Assembly (NCBI RefSeq): GCF_001270495.1
Contig: NZ_LGUR01000209.1
Location: forward strand, 1-64,000
Origin: Streptomyces viridochromogenes
Lineage (GTDB): Bacteria; Actinomycetota; Actinomycetes; Streptomycetales; Streptomycetaceae
Length of the DNA: 64,000 bases
Direction of reading: 5' to 3'
Below the pieces are notes generated by a model. It was not told where the DNA came from and made no database searches. It saw nothing but the letters and a program-made list of their open reading frames with translations. Positions 61,146 to 64,000 of this stretch are shown here, piece by piece. The translations under genes and the position numbers were made by a program. Numbering within the stretch: the first letter of the stretch is position 1; every line of letters begins with the position of its first letter.

Positions 61146-61976
61146 ATGAGGGAGCCGAACGCTCAGTACGGTGAGCGGGTGCTCAAGCGCAAGAACACGT
61201 TCTCGTCCTGGCGGCGCAGCATCACGCAGCGCGCCGTCCACGCGGGCTGGGCCTGGGCGCAGCGCACAGGTTCGGTGACCGCCGAAAACCCCGGCCGATT
61301 CCACTTCGGCTCGATCGGCGAGGCCACCCGGCTGGCCTTCCCGCTCGGCACCGTCTTCGGCGAACCCTGGATCCACCTCGGCTCCCACTGCATCGTCGGC
61401 GAGCAGGTGACGCTGACGGCCGGTCTGATGCCCGACCTCGACCTCGGCCCGGAGCCGATCCTGCGGATAGGGGACGGCGTCGTGCTGGGCCGCGGCAGCC
61501 ATGTCATCGCCGACACGACGGTCACCATCGGCAGCGACTGCTACTTCGGGCCGTACGTCTACGTCACGTCCACGAACCACTCGTACGACGATCCGCACGA
61601 GCCCATCGGCAAGCAGTGGCCCCGCATGGAGCCGGTCGAGATCGGCCCGGGGTGCTGGATCGGCACCGGGGCCGTGATCCTGCCGGGGGCGCGGATCGGG
61701 CGGAACGTCGTGGTCGCGGCCGGCGCGGTGGTCCGGGGCGTGGTGCCCGACCACGCCGTGGTGGCGGGGGCGCCCGCCCGTGTCGTACGCCGCTGGACGC
61801 CCGACGACGGCTGGCAGCCGCCGCTGCGGACGCCCGCGCCGGTGCCGATACCCGACGGGATCACCCCGGAGCAGCTCCAGGCGCTGGCCGGGCTGGACGA
61901 GGAGACGGTGGCGAGGCTGGCGGAGCTGGAGGAGAAGCCGGCCGCCGAACTGGCCGAGCCGGCCACGGAGTCCTGA
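61146..61976 (+). CDS. LbetaH acyltransferase (maltose/galactoside O-acetyltransferase type)
   Basis: 276 aa with hexapeptide repeats (ILRIGDGVVLGRGSHVIAD; VEIGPGCWIGTGAVILPGAR) and the catalytic His region TSTNHSYDDP. It transfers an acyl group from CoA to a sugar or similar acceptor. C-terminal ~40 residues are Glu/Ala rich. GTG 61179 is an alternative start. Confidence 0.85.
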   Translation: MREPNAQYGERVLKRKNTFSSWRRSITQRAVHAGWAWAQRTGSVTAENPGRFHFGSIGEATRLAFPLGTVFGEPWIHLGSHCIVGEQVTLTAGLMPDLDLGPEPILRIGDGVVLGRGSHVIADTTVTIGSDCYFGPYVYVTSTNHSYDDPHEPIGKQWPRMEPVEIGPGCWIGTGAVILPGARIGRNVVVAAGAVVRGVVPDHAVVAGAPARVVRRWTPDDGWQPPLRTPAPVPIPDGITPEQLQALAGLDEETVARLAELEEKPAAELAEPATES

Positions 61977-61977
61977 G

Positions 61978-62835
61978 TCAGCCGGTCGCCAGCAGCAGCG
62001 TGCCCACCAGCGCCAGTCCCGCGCCCGCCGCCTGCACCCCCCGCAGCCGTTCCCGCAGGAAGCCGCGCGCGGCCAGGGCGGTGACCACCGGGTACAGCGA
62101 CGCGAGTACGGCCGCCACGGTGACCGGGCCGTGCTGGGCGGCGACCACATAGGTGCCGTTCGCCGCGACATCGGCGAGGCCGACGAAGGCGAGCGCCGGC
62201 AGGGAGCGCCAGGGGAAGGAGCCGTCCGGGAGGGCGGTGCCGCCGCGCCGCACGGAGGCGTACAGCGCGAGGCCCCCCGCCGCCACGTTGACCACACGCT
62301 GCACGAAGAGCGCCAGGAACAGACCGGTGACGGTGGTCGACGCCTCCGCGATCAGCGCGAACACCGTGCCGAAGCCGAAGGCCGCGACCAGCGTGAGCAG
62401 GATGGCCTGCCGCTGCACGGGCGCGCCCCGCAGCTGGGGTCCGCCCGCGAGCGCGATGCCTAGCACGGCGACGGCGATACCCGCGACCTGCGTCAGTCCG
62501 GGCCGCTCGCCGAGGAGGAGACCGACGCCGACCGGCACGGCGACGCCCACGGTGCCGAGCGGGGAGACCACGCCCATGGGGCCCAGCGCGAGCGCCTTGT
62601 AGAAGCAGAGCAGGGCGAGCGGGCCCACCAGGCCGGCGGCGACCGCGAACCACAGCTGCGGACCGGCCTCGCTCCAGCCGCCGGTGGCGACCACGATCAC
62701 GCCGAGCACGGCGGCCGCGATGGCCTGCGAGACGACGACCACCGTGAGCGCCGGGGTGCGCCGCGTCAGCAGTCCGCCGCCGAAGTCGGCCAGCCCCCAC
62801 AGCAGGCTGGTGGCCAGGGCGAAGAGTGCTGTCAC
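61978..62835 (-). CDS. DMT-superfamily (EamA) transporter
   Basis: 285 aa with ten predicted membrane spans in two EamA halves: LLWGLADFGGGLLTRR, CFYKALALGPMGVVSPLGTV and the second-half equivalent NGTYVVAAQHGPVTVAAVLASLYPV. Exports amino acids or related metabolites in general. GTG 62835 with GAGGCTCC upstream. Divergent from the XRE-cupin regulator, which probably controls it. Confidence 0.88.
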   Translation of the reverse strand: MTALFALATSLLWGLADFGGGLLTRRTPALTVVVVSQAIAAAVLGVIVVATGGWSEAGPQLWFAVAAGLVGPLALLCFYKALALGPMGVVSPLGTVGVAVPVGVGLLLGERPGLTQVAGIAVAVLGIALAGGPQLRGAPVQRQAILLTLVAAFGFGTVFALIAEASTTVTGLFLALFVQRVVNVAAGGLALYASVRRGGTALPDGSFPWRSLPALAFVGLADVAANGTYVVAAQHGPVTVAAVLASLYPVVTALAARGFLRERLRGVQAAGAGLALVGTLLLATG

Positions 62836-62938
62836 GGGAGCCTCGCAGTACAGTTCGGTGCACGATCGGGTGCACCTCACGGTAGTGCAGTCAGGTGAAC
62901 TCTGTCATCCATGATATTGGACTCCGCAAGGACGGAAT

Positions 62939-63511
62939 GTGTCGGACCTCGACCTGCTGACCCAGTCCCTGGCGCGCAACGTCAAACGCTGGCGCACCGA
63001 GCGCGGCTTCACCCTGGACACGCTCGCCGCGCGGGCCGGGGTCAGCCGCGGCATGCTCATCCAGATCGAACAGGCCCGCACCAACCCGAGCCTCGGCACC
63101 GTGGTCAAGATCGGCGACGCGCTCGGTGTCAGCATCACGACGCTCCTCGACTACGAGCAGGGGCCCAAGGTGCGCGTCGTCCCGCCGGAGCAGGTGGTCC
63201 GGCTGTGGCACACGGACGCGGGCAGCTACAGCAAGCTCCTCGCGGGCGCGGAGGCGCCCGGCCCGCTGGAGATGTGGGGCTGGAAGCTGATGCCGGGCGA
63301 GAGCAGCGGATCCGACCCGCACCCCGTCGGCACCGTCGAGATCGCCCATGTCACGGCGGGCGAACTCACCCTGACCGTCGAGGGTGTGGAGTACCGCGTC
63401 CCGGCCGGCTCCAGCGTCACCTTCGAGGCCAACGCCCCCCACATCTACGCCAATCAGGGCGATGTCCCGATGGAGATGACGCTGACGGTGTCGGTCCCGC
63501 TCGTGCACTGA
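62939..63511 (+). CDS. XRE-cupin transcriptional regulator
   Basis: 190 aa. Helix-turn-helix (FTLDTLAARAGVSRGMLIQI, then EQARTNPSLGTVVKI at about residues 22-60) followed by a cupin_2 sensor (GTVEIAHVTAGELTLTV). GTG start with AAGGACGG upstream. About 100 bp separate it from the divergent transporter, the likely regulated gene. Confidence 0.9.
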   Translation: MSDLDLLTQSLARNVKRWRTERGFTLDTLAARAGVSRGMLIQIEQARTNPSLGTVVKIGDALGVSITTLLDYEQGPKVRVVPPEQVVRLWHTDAGSYSKLLAGAEAPGPLEMWGWKLMPGESSGSDPHPVGTVEIAHVTAGELTLTVEGVEYRVPAGSSVTFEANAPHIYANQGDVPMEMTLTVSVPLVH

Positions 63512-63554
63512 GACGCCAGGGTCGCGGCCTCTGCCGCCCTGTTAGCGTGCGCTC

Positions 63555-64000
63555 ATGGACGCACCCATCGGACGCTTCGACAACGCCACCCCCGCCCCCG
63601 CCTGCCTCGACGAGCTCACCCGCCCGGTCGCCGACGCGTTGCGCGCCTGGCACGGCAGCGTCCCTGCCGACCAGATCGTCTACGTCGACACCGATCAGCG
63701 GTGGGCCGACACCGCCGTCTTCGTCGAGCACTACGGACGGGAACTGCTCGAACAGTCCGCGAACTGCGTGGTCGTCGCGGGCAAGCGCGGCGGCGAGACG
63801 ACACTCGCCGCGTGCGTCGTGCTCTCCACCACGCGGGTCGACGTGAACGGTGTCGTACGCCGTCAACTCGGTGCCCGCAAGGCGTCGTTCGCCTCGATGG
63901 ACACCGCGACCGGCGAGACCGGCATGGAGTACGGCGGAATCACCCCGATCGGACTGCCGGGCGACTGGCCGGTGCTGGTGGACTCGGCCGTCGTCGACCT
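63555..64000 (+). CDS. YbaK/ProX-like aminoacyl-tRNA deacylase family protein, 3' end outside window
   Basis: Starts at ATG 63555 and runs open to the right edge (148 codons). The YbaK/EbsC fold is suggested by VYVDTDQRWADTAVFVEHY, ANCVVVAGKRGGETTLAACV, RRQLGARKASFASMDTATGE and GMEYGGITPIGLP, the last close to the GGxxPxG motif of prolyl-tRNA editing proteins. Trans-editing of mischarged tRNA is the family role. Confidence 0.85.
   Translation, partial: MDAPIGRFDNATPAPACLDELTRPVADALRAWHGSVPADQIVYVDTDQRWADTAVFVEHYGRELLEQSANCVVVAGKRGGETTLAACVVLSTTRVDVNGVVRRQLGARKASFASMDTATGETGMEYGGITPIGLPGDWPVLVDSAVVD

Overview
The window is high-GC actinomycete DNA and almost certainly comes from a Streptomyces chromosome. 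Third codon positions are strongly G/C, GTG (and one TTG) starts with GGAGG-like sites are common, and several genes are Streptomyces housekeeping or conserved types: a third EF-Tu copy (tuf3 type), GalU, Lnt, UppP, a TVP38-type protein, DedA, AlkD, an HxlR/thiolase pair and RICIN-domain proteins. No tRNA, rRNA or CRISPR array was seen.

Region 1 (1-7.5 kb) is backbone: a lipoprotein fragment, DinB, a frameshifted TetR regulator beside a Gfo/Idh/MocA oxidoreductase, apolipoprotein N-acyltransferase, an NTF2-like protein, an unknown protein, a chloramphenicol-phosphotransferase-like kinase, and a DUF1877-like remnant.

Region 2 (about 7.56-43.8 kb) is an accessory island. An 86-bp piece of the 3' end of uppP (undecaprenyl-diphosphatase) occurs at both ends in the same orientation, exactly 36,187 bp apart with one mismatch. 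The intact gene lies at the right end and a displaced 3' end at the left, as expected for attL/attR of a site-specific integration. No integrase is visible. IS110, IS5-like, IS3, IS256 and ISL3 remnants and several broken genes lie inside. The core of the island is a full set of genes in the order of the iac operon for indole-3-acetic acid (auxin) catabolism, iacABCDEFGH plus a disrupted iacI, at 21.3-29.0 kb. It is preceded by an intact iacI-like paralogue, a 98-aa unknown protein and a FixJ/FixL-type two-component system in place of the MarR-type IacR known from Pseudomonas. A perfect 8-bp inverted repeat lies just upstream of a good -35/-10 pair before iacA. Further right a divergent IclR regulator faces a three-gene chlorocatechol-type lower pathway (intradiol dioxygenase, chloromuconate-cycloisomerase-like enzyme, maleylacetate reductase) and adjoins a cyclase-family hydrolase. 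Since iac converts IAA to catechol, the island could carry auxin, possibly also halogenated auxin, down to 3-oxoadipate. An SSS/DUF485 transporter pair, an acyl-CoA dehydrogenase, an unusual SDR, an AraC regulator and an aldehyde dehydrogenase complete the catabolic set. Two degenerate PAS-GAF-PP2C-kinase (SpoIIE/Rsb-type) genes flank the iac block.

Region 3 (43.7-64 kb) is backbone again: uppP, a MocA-type oxidoreductase plus DUF6807 protein, HxlR/thiolase, a TVP38-type membrane protein, AlkD, tuf3, a spermidine-synthase-like protein, an MFS exporter, a thioesterase, GalU, a large zinc-finger/TM/ricin protein, a secreted carboxylesterase, DedA, a gamma-carbonic-anhydrase-like protein, an acyltransferase, a DMT transporter, an XRE-cupin regulator and the start of a YbaK-like gene.

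Several reading-frame breaks sit in or near C/G homopolymers, so some pseudogene calls may reflect sequencing errors. The nonsense codons, internal deletions and truncations noted below cannot be explained that way.
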